64,000 nt of DNA from Sphaerosporella brunnea (lineage: Eukaryota > Ascomycota > Pezizomycetes > Pezizales > Pyronemataceae): assembly GCA_008704415.1 (NCBI GenBank), contig VXIS01000190.1, positions 27,748 through 91,747 of the forward strand, in the 5' to 3' direction. The stretch's first letter is position 1. Every line of letters starts with the position of its first letter. The position numbers were made by a program, and so were the translations under genes. This document shows, piece by piece, positions 11,966 to 24,447 of this stretch. The notes under the pieces were generated by a model that worked only from the letters and a program-made list of their open reading frames with translations, searched no databases and was not told the DNA's origin.

Positions 11966-12586
11966 TGAGAGTGAGTGTGTGCACGGCGTTTTTTTAAATT
12001 TCTTTTTTTTTTAATCTTTTTTTAATGTGGGGGTTGTTTTTTGTTTGGGAGGTGTTGTCGTTTATGTACTTCTGGCTATGGCTTCTCTTTGGCGCATATC
12101 TTTACCTACATACCTTGCTTTACTTTGCTCAATCAATTAAGCACCGATCGATATACGATATAATGAATCCACCCAGGACGCATAATCACAAGGTATCACT
12201 CACCAACTCACTCACTCACTCACTCACTCACTCACTCACTCCTTCCCCTCCGGTAGCGTAGCCTTGTTTCGCTGGCAATTTTCACTGTCCATCACTCGCA
12301 CAGCGCTTGCAGCCACCATGGCTGTCATAGTTACATATTTGCTAGGGACGGCCCCACCCCATAATTAGCGAAGGGAGTCTACATTTATGCGACGCTCTTT
12401 CTCTGGAGTTTGTTTTATTTTCCGTGTTTTTTTTTTCATTCCCCCCTTCCCCGCCTCGCACCGTTTGGAGGGGGGGCTCAGTTGTGAGGGCGAAAAAAAA
12501 AAAAAAAAAAAAAAAATGGGGAAAAAAAAAACCCCGATACCGAGACTACTTACGACCGACCGCCCGCTTCGTCGCCGCAAGCGGAG

Positions 12587-12622
<36 letters not shown>

Positions 12623-13215
12623 CATGCAAGCTGCTCTGCTTTGCTTGCTTGCTTGCTTGCTTTTTTTTTTCTCTGCAAAAATCCACGGATTGATTTTTTT
12701 TTTCTTCGCTTTATTAGGTCGACTGGTTGGAGCTGTGTGGCGAGTCGTGATGACCTCGTGTGTGTGTGTGTGTGTTCGTGATAAGGTAGAGTGGAGTATA
12801 TATATATGTATGTATGTACTCACGGCGGGCCACTGGCAGCCTTGGTAGTTACTTAACTACTGAGAACTTTGAGAGACCCGCGGCGGGGAGCTTTTCTGCT
12901 GCTGATAGGACGCTGCTGTTTTGGTTGGATTGGTTGTGTTGGCCAAGTGGACTTAAGGACTAATAATCACAAGATATCACTCACTCTGTCAAACGCAAAA
13001 GCGACGAGTGAGGACTTCGAACTCTTCTAAAAAAAACAAAATACTCCGATCCACCCAGGCACCAATCCACCACGACGGATTTTGCCAGCAACACTTCAGT
13101 CACATTTTCCAAGTCCCCCATGGTATTCATCATTCCCAGCACCGCCACCTGGTAATTACAATAGATACAAGCAGATAGTTCTCCCCCGCACCACGTGCAC
13201 GGCCCAGATCTCATA
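11966..13215. other. Low-complexity intergenic region between convergent genes
   Basis: This lies between the 3' ends of the UBTD gene (+) and the Vsb1-like gene (-). It contains T runs at 11990-12025, an (ACTC)n tract at about 12206-12240, an A run at about 12494-12516, a (GT)n tract at 12591-12621, a TTGC tract at about 12638-12660, a second (GT)n near 12759-12776 and a TATG tract near 12802-12817. I see no gene. Confidence 0.5.
12591..12621. repeat. (GT)n microsatellite
   Basis: Uninterrupted alternating GT over about 31 bp. It accounts for the Cys/Val-repeat open frames read across this interval on either strand. Confidence 0.9.
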
Positions 13216-16200
13216 TCACCCAGCACTGGTCAAAACATAGCTTTTGCTATCAGTCAGCATCTCCCCACAAAGGCACGCAAAAAAAACACAAGGCAAAGCA
13301 AAGTGTAAAGCCCACATACCTAGTAATGGCATGCATCCTCTCCGTCGTGAGTTTCAGCGCAATCTTGAGCAGCTCCATCGCCGCCTCAACATTCTCACTC
13401 TGCAATCGTTTCCACGCCTTCTCATCCATAACCCACGCCACCGTAAACTTCTCCGCAAAGAGTGTAGCTGTGCGGGGTGTGTTCGAAAAGAACGGGAGCT
13501 CTCCGCACGTGGTGCCGGCCACTATGCTTTCCGAGTATCGGCCTTGGTCGAGGTCGTAATCGGCGCGGAAGATGCCTTCTTCGATGAGGAAGAATTCGGT
13601 AGATTTATCCTGGGAGGTGTTACTATGGTTGCCAGAGGGAGGAGAAGAGGGACTTACTCCTCTCCTAAACACCACCGATCCCTCCTCATAAACCCTCCTC
13701 TCAAAATACGGCACAACCGCAAACCAGAAATCTTCGTTCTTATCCGTCATTCCCTGGAACGTCTGCAGGATAAGTGGTAAAGGCTGTCTAAAACTCGCCC
13801 ACTTAGTGCTCTGCATGACCTCATCGCTGCGAAGCGTCGTCTGCGCCGCATTCTGTACCAGCGTCCTCCGCGGCGACGATGGCGGCTGGCTAATATCGTT
13901 GATGCTAGCCGGGGGCGGACGAGGCACATCCAGTGTTGCCGTCTTCGCCGGCTGCTTCGGCGTGTACAAAGCCTTCAAGAACTCGTTCTCGGCGTACTCG
14001 AGTGCTTCGTTGAGGGATTCGAAGACGAGGCCGCTGCTGTTGTCGTCGCCCCAGACGCCGACTGCGCGGAGTGCCCCGCCGATTTCGCCACCGCGGGTGA
14101 CGCCGCTGAGAACCATTTCCACCCCTCGCGCGGCCATCAGCCGCCGCATACGCGTGAACCCCTCCGCAGAGGAGAAGTCGATGCCGGAGACGTGGAAGAG
14201 GTCGATGATGACGAAGCGCGTGGTGCGGTGGTCGTCGAGCAGGGAGTGGACGTAGCTTTCAACCGATGTGATCGTGCCAAAGAACATATATCCGGCAAGC
14301 TTCACGATTTCAATCTGCGAGCCGACTTCGCGGAGGAAGCGCTGCTGCGTTGGGTGCCGCCGTACAGTGGAGCGGGCTACTACGCCGGAGTGGGTGGCTC
14401 GGATGGGCGATTTCCGAGAGGTCTGCAGAACCAGTGAAACGCAGGCTAGAAGAACCCCGACCAGAATACCGATTACGAAGTCCCAGGCTCCCATTGTCAC
14501 AACTATTGCGCAAATCTACGGACGGCGTTAGCATGCAACCCGGCAAGGGCGACCGAGTGATATACCGTGAGATATTCCAGCTTGCTCAGTTTTCCCCACG
14601 TATCGACCAAGGCCTCTCGCATGAGCTCGATTCCCAGCAGGAAAATCAGAGCTCCAACGACCATGACGGGGATGTATCCCACCACTGCTGGGCCTGCCAC
14701 CATGATTGCAAAAGTGCCAATGGCCAGCATCACACCGGCAACCCGACTATCACCACCAGCCCGCATGAACAAGATAGAGTTACTGTAGACCAGGTAGTTT
14801 TGGATACTGCCGCAAAAGCCGGAGAGTGCGTTAGAAACGCCGTGAGCGATCAGTTCTCGGTCGACATTGACCGTATCAATGCCAGCCGATACCCCAAGGG
14901 CGGGAACGTTGATGGGGACGTGGAGAATACCGAAGAAGGTGAGGGCGAACATTGCGGGGACTGTCTTTAGAAGGGCTGTCCAATCCACAGCGTGGAAATC
15001 TACCACAGTTAGCCAACCGAATAATCCTCCGCTGAGATGACAGTACCATAGAGAGTATAAAAGTGCCACCAAGGGGCCCCAGACGCTGGGGCATCAAACA
15101 CCCATCCCTTTTCCCGCAGGTCTTCAATGGAAATGTTCGGGATTGCGGCCACAATGATGTGGAACAAGATGGGAATGGAGAGGAAGTAAAGCGGCATAAA
15201 GAGCGTGGACTTGATGACTCTCTGGCAAAAGATAAGAATGATTGCCAGGACCAATGGAACGATCCAGAGCACGAGTCTCGAAGGGGCGAAGATGATAGCC
15301 AACGTGTCGAGATCGTAGCTGATGCCTCCATCCAAGCGTGCGCACACTTCGATCGCCGTGGCCAGCAGAAACCAGCCAACACCACCGATGCAGCCCACCA
15401 GTATATGTCGCGGGAAGAAGCCGATCAGTGATCCCAGTTTCAAGTAGCCAAGGGCAAAGAACACGCAGCCGGTGAGGACCGAGCTAATCGAGTAGGAGAG
15501 GATCGTTGTTGCGAGTACACTCTTGGGATTATCTGTACCGACTTCGGCCATGATTGTGAATGCCATTTTGTGGAAAAATGGCACAACTTCGATCTATGAC
15601 GATTCAGCCGCGGTTTGGAGAAAAAAAATATGGTTTGAATTGCAGATGGAAGGATATAGCCATACCATCTCTGAGCCAATCCCCCCTTTGAACGCACTGC
15701 CACCAAGGGAATATACAAGCTGGGAAACGATACACGAAACATAGAACATGGAGAGCCCATCAGGGCCAAGATCACTGAAGATGCTTTCTCCTAATGGGAA
15801 TAAGATCATACCTGTAGCTCTGTGTCAGCACCAAGAAATCCATCCACACTGGAGAAAACCTTACCATAGGACAAGCCATCCAGAACGTTCAGCAACAGCC
15901 CCAGCAGTACCGATGGCAGATACTTTGCAGGCTCCACCACTGCCTTCCGCAATATATCCCGCGCGCGCAATCCCTTGATTGCACGCATCGCCCTGTCCCT
16001 GGGCCACCTAAGGGCCTCCTTGATGGCTCCGCCTCCACGCTGGAACATGGCATGACGCTGTCCCTGCGACTCCAGGTCGTCGTGGGGAATCTCATCCACA
16101 TTTGCCCGCCTATGGAGCTCGTCCTGATACTTTGGCAGCAGCGGGTCTCTCTCCGTTGCCGGGCCCGAGAGCGTTTCCTCCTCGACATCGCTGGTTGCGA

Positions 16201-16767
16201 CACTGGGCGGCGGGGTCTGCAATTGATCCTTGCGGATTAGGTGGGTAAGGTAGGATGAAGAGCGGGTATACGACGCAGGCAAGGACGGTTCTCGCGGATG
16301 CGCGGTATTTCTAGCAGCGATTGTTGAGCTAGATAGTCTTAGAGGCGATACATCTTGGTCTCCTTCGAAGCCGGTGGCCACCGCCGCTCTCGGCGGCGTT
16401 CCCAGCACTCCCGTATCCAGTGCTATGCTTGCCAGCTCCGCCGTTTGATCTCGCACGCCGACGGAAGAGTAGAGCGGCCAATGGTCTGGATCCGGATCTG
16501 TAGATAACGCATCAAGCCCAATCAGCCATCGATCCCCAAGCATCGGAGAGCTGAAAACGTACCCGCGCCATGAGTGCTGTGGAGATGTGACCGCACTCTC
16601 TGCTGAGCGACAGATATGGGAACCGGCAGAGATCCAGCCATGCTCCCAGCCTCACTGAACGCTCGACGCCGCATCGAAGGCCTGTCATCGGCTGCGTCGC
16701 CACCCGCGGCGTGTGGCCATACATGGGATTCGGGCGTGATGCTGGCTTGATAGGAACTCGATGGCAT
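13216..16767 (-). CDS. VSB1: SulP-family vacuolar transporter with STAS and cyclic-nucleotide-binding domains (Vsb1-like)
   Basis: Seven exons fit on the minus strand: 16563-16767, 15865-16497, 15666-15811, 15047-15593, 14566-14999, 13320-14515 and 13216-13225. They give about 1056 residues, close to yeast YGR125W/Vsb1. Residues 1-240 are a polar cytosolic leader; about 255-680 form the SulP membrane core ([60 protein letters not shown]); about 720-830 are a STAS domain ([20 protein letters not shown]); about 890-1040 are a cNMP-binding-like domain ([20 protein letters not shown]). Yeast Vsb1 sits in the vacuole membrane and is needed for storage of basic amino acids, so the same role is likely. 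The 10-nt last exon is the least certain part; without that splice the frame runs on to a stop at 13250. Its 5' flank carries a long GGA microsatellite. Confidence 0.85.
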
Positions 16768-18188
16768 AGTTGTGTGGGGCGGGAGAAACTGCAATTCCAC
16801 ACGACCAAGCCGCGGTAGAGAAGCTGAGATGTGGGCGATTGCGTCTTTTTGATAGCAAAGAAGTATTGTCCGGAGGTGTTGCTCAGATATTACGTCAAAT
16901 TGTAGGTGAATGGCGGCAGTATACCCGCGGCAAGCACGTGGAGGAGGGGGAGGAGGAGGGGGAGGAGGAGGAGGAGGAGGAGGAGGAGGAGGAGGAGGAG
17001 GAGGAGGAGGAGGAGGAGGAGGAGGAGGAGGAGGAGGAGGAGGAGGAGGAGTTGGGTGGCGTTGCAGTTTTTTTTTTTAGTTTCTTTTTTTTTTTTTTCC
17101 CTACCATTCATGGAGGACAAGAGTTCACAGAAGGATCGTGATATCGGCTCTGGAGGAATAACAATCGCTGCTGCTTATCGCCGCTGCCGAATCTGCAGAA
17201 GAAACAGAGAGACAGCGCTAAGCCGCAACAGGCACAGCGTGTCTGAGCTGCACGTTTGTTCCATGCTGGCCTCTGCCTTCTTCCGGAACAACGTCGCAGG
17301 CTGAGAGCGGAAGCGCATCGACGCTCGGCAGCCGTTTCTGGGAAAAAGTGAGGGAAATTGGGCATCTGCACAAGTGCATGCTCTCTGCACAAGTGCATGC
17401 CCTCAGCGCCATCGATTGGTTGATTGCGGGGCAACACGGGCCATGTTCAGCAGCCGTGGGGGCACTGGGGGCTGCATGCGCCGGCATGGTGTCCCCACGC
17501 TGTTGCTGCTGATCTGGCCGTTGCCGGAAGAAAAGACGCTTCGCTTCGCGCTTCCGCCTGTCGTTGCAGTTGCACCGCTAGACTGCACCGGAACGGGACC
17601 GGAACACCCACCGGCTCCGGATCCACAGATTTGCTTTTCCGTGCCGCGTCCCCCCGCATGTGTACTGGTCTACTCGACGGAAAAAACATTGAAAGTTGAA
17701 ACAACGATCCGGACACCTTGTTACCCGGCTTGCGCCCGCCGAAAATAAAAAATAAAAAATAACTCCACCACACGCCCAAAATTCTCGAAAAAAAGAGAAT
17801 AAAGAACCCTGGAGACCACTACCCATGAAAATGATCACCTCCCTGAACGGCAATGCAGCGCTGCGTTGCGAGGGTGATGCTTGCAAGTGTCGCTCCCGCA
17901 ATTTTTGGTGTGGTGCGGTGCCAGCCACAGCCGGGTAACCGAGTGTCGGGATCATTGTTTTCACGCTTCCAGAATCCAGACCCGCGCTGTCTGTCTATCT
18001 CCCGAGCGCTTTTCTGCCAGCCAACTGCAGCACGGCATATGTCGTCGTTTACTTATCGGAGCACGCACGCATTCCCCCAAGATTTTGATTTTGGGTAGAT
18101 ACTTGTTTCTCTATGACGTGTGATGTGCCCCCGATATGATAATCACGATGATGATGAGATGATGATGATGCGCCTACCTGCCTGTCCC
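16768..18188. other. Promoter side of the Vsb1-like gene and 3' side of PSF1
   Basis: No gene is supported. The region contains the GGA microsatellite at 16938-17051, T runs at 17069-17098, a short tandem duplication at about 17366-17400 (ctgcacaagtgcatg, twice), and an ATG/GAT-rich patch at 18144-18170. Open frames here are repeat-derived or lack family motifs. Confidence 0.4.
16938..17051 (+). repeat. (GGA)n microsatellite, about 114 bp
   Basis: Starts as an imperfect GGAGGAGGGGGAGG mix and becomes a perfect GGA/GAG run from about 16962 to 17051. It is a pure purine strand about 175-290 bp upstream of the Vsb1-like start codon. It accounts for the poly-Glu, poly-Arg, poly-Leu and poly-Ser frames read across it. 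Confidence 0.95.
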
Positions 18189-18923
18189 TCAACTGAGTTT
18201 CTGCAGGAAGCCTTGCTGTATCAACCTCTCCACATCGCCCTGCCTGACAAAGAACTGGCTATTCTTCGTCAAATTGATGGCGCTGCACTCCGGATTAGCC
18301 GCTCCGTACCAATCACCCCCTGGAAAAAAAAAAGCCACATACCCGTATTCCGTCTGGATCTCACCGGCGTCCTTAAGGACTCTAACATCAACGAACAGAT
18401 CCTTCGGCGGCTCCAAGCTTCCAGTAAGATCGATATCCGTCCACGTCCCCTTGGCAGCCGCAAGCAAATCGTTGTATCCCCTTAAATACTCCTCCTCCTC
18501 GGGACTGAGCGCGTTCCGCTCGCCGCTCGCCTCGCCATCCCCATCCACCGCTTCATCCTCCTGCACTACCCCGCTCCAACACATCTCCTCGATGCGTTGC
18601 ACGCGCACCCGGTGGTAGGCGAGGAGGCACCGCTTGTTCCGCCGCATGCAGAGGTGGTGTACCAGGAGGGTGTAGGCGGTGGCAGGGTTTGCCGAGGGAT
18701 CGAAGGCGCCGTCGAAGGGCGCGAGGATCTCGGACACGTCCCGGTCTAGGTCACGTACTTCGCGTGTTACCGCTCGCACCATTTCCGTTTGGTATGGTGG
18801 AAGGTGCGCCAGTGATTGTGTGCGCTTTGCGTGTTGCACCTGTCGACAATGTCAGCATGACTTAGGAAAGGGTGGAAGGGAGGGAGGGAAGTGAACCAGC
18901 TTTTGGCCGAGATCGCCGTACAT
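18189..18923 (-). CDS. PSF1: GINS complex subunit Psf1
   Basis: Three exons on the minus strand, 18897-18923, 18343-18839 and 18189-18282, give 205 residues, the normal Psf1 size. The 27-nt first exon encodes MYGDLGQKL, the near-invariant Psf1 start, and joins VQHAKR across a 57-nt intron. The body includes HHLCMRRNKRCLLAYHRVRV and the C-terminal B-domain strand KNSQFFVRQGDVERLIQQGF. The second intron (18283-18342, donor GTATGT) removes text that would otherwise insert about 20 residues before INLTKNSQ. Psf1 with Sld5, Psf2 and Psf3 forms GINS, which joins Cdc45 and Mcm2-7 in the replicative helicase in the nucleus. It is transcribed divergently from ORC1 with 327 bp between start codons, so the two probably share a promoter. 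Confidence 0.93.
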
Positions 18924-19250
18924 TGTGGTGGCGGCGGCTGTGATGCTGTTGCTTTGATTCGGTGTGATCTATCAATTGTAAACCCGCGTCGACGTGAATC
19001 TGGCATGCGCAGCCAAGACGGGTTTGTTCAATGCACTGCGCATCAGACTTATTCCAATTACAGAAAAACCCAGAGGGGAGTTGTCGATGTTACTGTTTCA
19101 CGCAGATAAAAAATTCATCATGAATTTGTGGACTCCGAATCTCTCCGGACCGGAATCATGACCCGCGAGTGCTCGCGTATGACTTCTTCCAAGCTAAACG
19201 CGTCTCTCTCCCGACTCCCGCGTCGTCCAACTACCAACTCTCGCCACACA
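18924..19250. promoter_or_regulatory. Bidirectional PSF1-ORC1 promoter
   Basis: 327 bp separate the PSF1 start codon (minus strand) from the preferred ORC1 start codon. The ORC1-proximal part is CT-rich and ends in cacacaATG, like a fungal leader. A perfect MluI cell-cycle box lies at 19198-19203. If ORC1 instead began at the in-frame ATGs at 19128 or 19158, the promoter would shrink to about 204 bp and the box would fall inside the coding region. Confidence 0.55.
19198..19203. promoter_or_regulatory. MluI cell-cycle box (MCB) candidate
   Basis: Perfect palindrome ACGCGT, 48 bp upstream of the preferred ORC1 ATG. In budding and fission yeast this core binds MBF and drives G1/S expression of replication genes. 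A single 6-mer can occur by chance; its place between two replication-initiation genes gives it weight. Confidence 0.45.
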
Positions 19251-21583
19251 ATGCCACCACCACTGCAACCCGCCAAAAAGCGCAATTCGACAGCGCTTTC
19301 CAAAGCCCGCGACCGTCTGCGCGGCGTGCTGCGCGAAGACTCCGACGACGAGCTCGGCGACGAAGACCTCCCATGGGAATGGATCCGGTCCGCCAACGGA
19401 AAACGCATAATCGGCGCAAAAATGGGGACCTTCGATGTGCAGATCGGAGACTGTATCCTGATAAAAGGCGAAGGCTTGAAGGGGGAGGCGTACGTGGGCA
19501 TGGCGTGCGAATTCTATCCGGACAACGAGGATGAGGAGAATATGTTGTGCAATGTGCAGTGGTTCTCTACCGAGAGCGAGATACGGCCCGGCGCGAAGAA
19601 GAGGACGGATTTCTTGCCGGTTTGCACCCTGTGTGAATGCTGGGCGAGCGCAAAAGTATGCTGATGTTTTCGTGGTGCTGTGCGTAGAATGAGCTGTATC
19701 TGATCAGCTCTTACGACGAGATCCCGTTGCCTTCGATCAATGGCCGAGCTATTATCCTCTCGGAAAAAGAGTATAAGAAACGATACCCTGGTGGCGTCCC
19801 AAAGAAGTCGAAGGAAGATGGAAAGGTGTTTATATGTCGGCGAGGCTGCAACCCTCGCACAGCAACCTACACCGACGAGTTCATCTGGGAGGAGTTCTGG
19901 CACGGACGAGATACCGACATCTTCAAAATCAAGGACTTCATGAAGCAAAACACAAAAGCTACACGAAGGAAGCCAGCGCCTGCGCCGGCTCCTAAGGCTG
20001 ATAACAACAAGAAGAAACGAAAGCGCAAGGCAATTGACGATGAAGAGAACGACGAAGACGAGGAAGACGACGATAGGGATCAGAATTATACTGGCGATAC
20101 CACAGAACCCGACGACGACACCGAAGACGACGCCGTAGATGGCGATGAAGACGATGCTGTCCATGGCGAGGTTCCGAGGACTCCCAGCAGGAGGAAACGA
20201 CAGAAGTCCACGGCAGCTACTCCAAGTCGGAAAACCCCGGCTAAGGCGTTCACAACACCCTCTCATCGACGAGTCACTGTCAAGAAGCCGCTGTTGTTCA
20301 CACCACTGTCCACTCGCCATCTCTCCCCGACAAGACATCTCTCAACCCCCTATGCTCTTGCCCGCCACCGCCTCCACGTATCCACCCTTCCCCCACAACT
20401 TCCATGCCGAGAAGAAGAGTTCACAGAAGTGTACACCCACCTCTCGGCGGCCATCACCGAGGGCACCGGATCCTGCATCTACATTTCTGGTACGCCAGGC
20501 ACTGGCAAGACCGCCACCGTGCGTGAGGTGATTTCGCAACTGCAAGGTCTGGTAGCGGCCGAAGAGCTGGATGACTTTACCTTCGTCGAGATCAACGGCA
20601 TGAAAGTGACGGATCCGCATCAATCTTATTCCCTCCTTTGGGAAGCTATAAAAGGCGAGCGAGTGTCACCGTCACAGGCACTCGGACTTCTCGAGGCTGA
20701 GTTCTCCACCCCCAGTCCTCGCCGAGTACCGTGTGTCGTTCTGATGGACGAATTGGATCAGCTCGTAACCCGCGGACAGGGCGTGATGTACAACTTCTTC
20801 AACTGGCCGGGAGGACGTTACTCCCGGCTAATCGTGTTGGCAGTGGCAAACACCATGGATCTGCCAGAACGAACTCTTTCAAATAAGATCTCGTCCCGAC
20901 TGGGTCTAACACGAATCACGTTTCCGGGATATACCCACTCGCAACTACAAACCATCATTGCCTCGCGGCTGGAAGGAGTATTCGGCGACTTTTTCGACGC
21001 GGACGCAATACAATTCGCATCTCGCAAGGTTGCCGCCGTTTCTGGCGACGCCCGAAGAGCGCTAGATATCTGCCGCCGCGCCGTCGAGATCGTCGAGTAC
21101 TCCCAGGATGGAGGAGGAGGCGCACCGGGTACTCCATCTCGCAGGGCGGTTGATGGTAGTGGCGGTGGAATCAAAGCGGGAGGCAGAGTCACCATTCCTA
21201 TAATCAAGAAGGCGATCCAGGAATCTACATCCTCTCCTCTGCAGATGTTTTTGAAACTCCTACCGTGCTCGTCGAAGGTGTTCCTGGCGGCCCTTCTGGC
21301 TAGAGTCAGGCGCAGCGGCGTGGCGGAAAATCTACTGGCAGAGGTGTATGAGGAGGCAGAGCGGATGGCGGCGCTCGCGGACGAGAGTGTGAGGGACATC
21401 GTGGCAGGGGGCCGAAAGAGCGGACTCGGTGCTGCGGTTGCAGCATTGGTCGACGCCGGTGTGGTCAGCGTGGAGGGTAAGAGGGGCGACAGAGGTGGCC
21501 GTGTGAGATGTCTGGTCGGAGAAGAGGACGTGAAGATGGCGCTGAGAGGAGACAAGGAGGTTGGTGCTATGGTTGGCGAATAG
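19251..21583 (+). CDS. ORC1: Origin recognition complex subunit 1 (BAH plus AAA+)
   Basis: Two exons, 19251-19619 and 19688-21583, give 754 residues. Residues about 40-220 are a BAH domain (GTFDVQIGDCILIKGEG, ACEFYPDNEDEENMLCNVQW, NELYLISSYDEIPLPSINGR, IWEEFWHGRDTDIF). A basic and acidic linker follows (KKKRKRKAIDDEENDEDEED). The AAA+ ATPase starts about residue 370 with Walker A GTPGTGKT, Walker B VVLMDELDQL and sensor-1 VLAVANTMDL, then the KISSRLGLTRITFPGYTHSQ region and a C-terminal winged-helix region. It binds ATP and origin DNA or nucleosomes and loads Mcm2-7 with Cdc6. In-frame ATGs at 19128 and 19158 would add up to 41 residues; I prefer 19251 because it has the best start context, a CT-rich leader before it, and leaves the ACGCGT box outside the gene. 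Confidence 0.93.
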
Positions 21584-21864
21584 CGTGGCTTCAGATGCCT
21601 CATTTCTTTTGTCTGAACTCGTATACTATAGCGAAATTGGAGCACAGATGTCCTCTCCGTTGTCGGAATTCATGGGAAAACACTCGTCATCCTCGAAGGG
21701 CTTGTGCGCGGAAACGCGATGCGGCTCGACTGTCGTCACTTCCCACGTGTCCACCCCGCCCAGATCCCGCAACTTCTAACTTCAACGCATCTAGGCTTAC
21801 CAACGCCTGCCACTTCCCCAACCTCCTCACCACAACCTCTAAACCCGCAAAACCCACCACAACA

Positions 21865-22649
21865 ATGTCAACCCTCCTCCAACCACGTGAAGAAATCCAC
21901 GAAGCCTGCCGCGAAGGCCGCTGTTCGCATCTCTCCCTCCTCCTCGTCCGCAGCACCACTAACCCGCCTGTCCAGACGCCAAAGTTGAAGAGCTCCTCCT
22001 CGCCAACCCTAAGCTCGCAACGCGTCGCGACAGCGACGAGCGGCTCCCTTTGCACTGGGCCATAGTCCACAACCACCCGTCGATAGTGCAGCTGCTCAGC
22101 GAGCAGGCGTCGTTCGACGTCGACGCGGCCGACGGCAGCGGGTGGACGCCGCTGCACCTCGCGTGCAGCATCAAGGACGGCGAGGCGCTCGCGGCGACGC
22201 TGCTGCACCGCGGGGCGGACGCGAATGCGCAGACGGCGGCGGGGACCACGCCGCTGCATTTCTGCGTCAGCAAGCAGAACCTGCCGCTGGTGCGGCTGCT
22301 GCTGGAAAAGAAGGCGAGCGCGAGGACCAGGGACAAGCGTGGCCAGCTGCCGATCCACCGTGCTGCGGCTGTCGGGAGCTCGCCGCTGGTCGCTTTGCTG
22401 CTGGATAGTAGATCCCCCGTGAATGTGCAGGATGTGGACGGGTGCACGCCGCTGCATCATGCTATCGCTGAGGGGCACGGGGATGCGGCGGTGACGCTGC
22501 TGAAGCGCGGTGCGGAGTCGGATATCAAGAATAAAGCCGGTCGGCTGGCGATTGAGGAGGCGCCCGACAAGAACGTGGGCATGTATATCCTCAATGCGGC
22601 GAGGGAGGAGGGGATCGATGTTGCCATGCCTGAGGGGTTTAAAGCGTAG
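21865..22649 (+). CDS. NAS6: Ankyrin-repeat proteasome assembly chaperone, Nas6/gankyrin-like
   Basis: Two exons, 21865-21922 and 21976-22649, give 243 residues. The first exon encodes MSTLLQPREEIHEACREGR; the junction yields AKVEELLLANPKLATRRDSD. About six ankyrin repeats follow (LPLHWAIVHNHPSIVQLL, SGWTPLHLACSIKDGEALAA, GTTPLHFCVSKQNLPLVRLL, GQLPIHRAAAVGSSPLVALL, GCTPLHHAIAEGHGDAAVTL). Size and repeat number fit Nas6/PSMD10, which binds the Rpt3 ATPase during 19S proteasome assembly; a different small ankyrin protein is possible. The intron donor (GTTCGC) is unusual but restores frame. It follows ORC1 by 281 bp on the same strand and converges on TRM8. Codons are strongly G/C-ending. Confidence 0.8.
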
Positions 22650-22845
22650 CCGTGTGGAGAAAAAAAGGGGTGTTTGGCGTTGTCATTTTTCCTGCTGGGA
22701 GGTCTGCTTGTTTTTGTTCGCATCGGGCTGGGAGTCATGGTCAATGGAATGGGCACATCATCACATACAATTGCAAACCCCGAGTGACAGCGCATGTATT
22801 CTATATTAACAGCATAAACGCATCATCTTCGCCCCCCCCCCACCC

Positions 22846-24447
<1,602 letters not shown>

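Noticed and set aside
12365..12848. Open frames of about 150 codons on both strands
   Set aside because: They cover GT, TTGC and A/T tracts and have no protein-like middle.
16890..17141. Poly-Glu, poly-Arg, poly-Leu and poly-Ser open frames
   Set aside because: All are readings of the GGA microsatellite.
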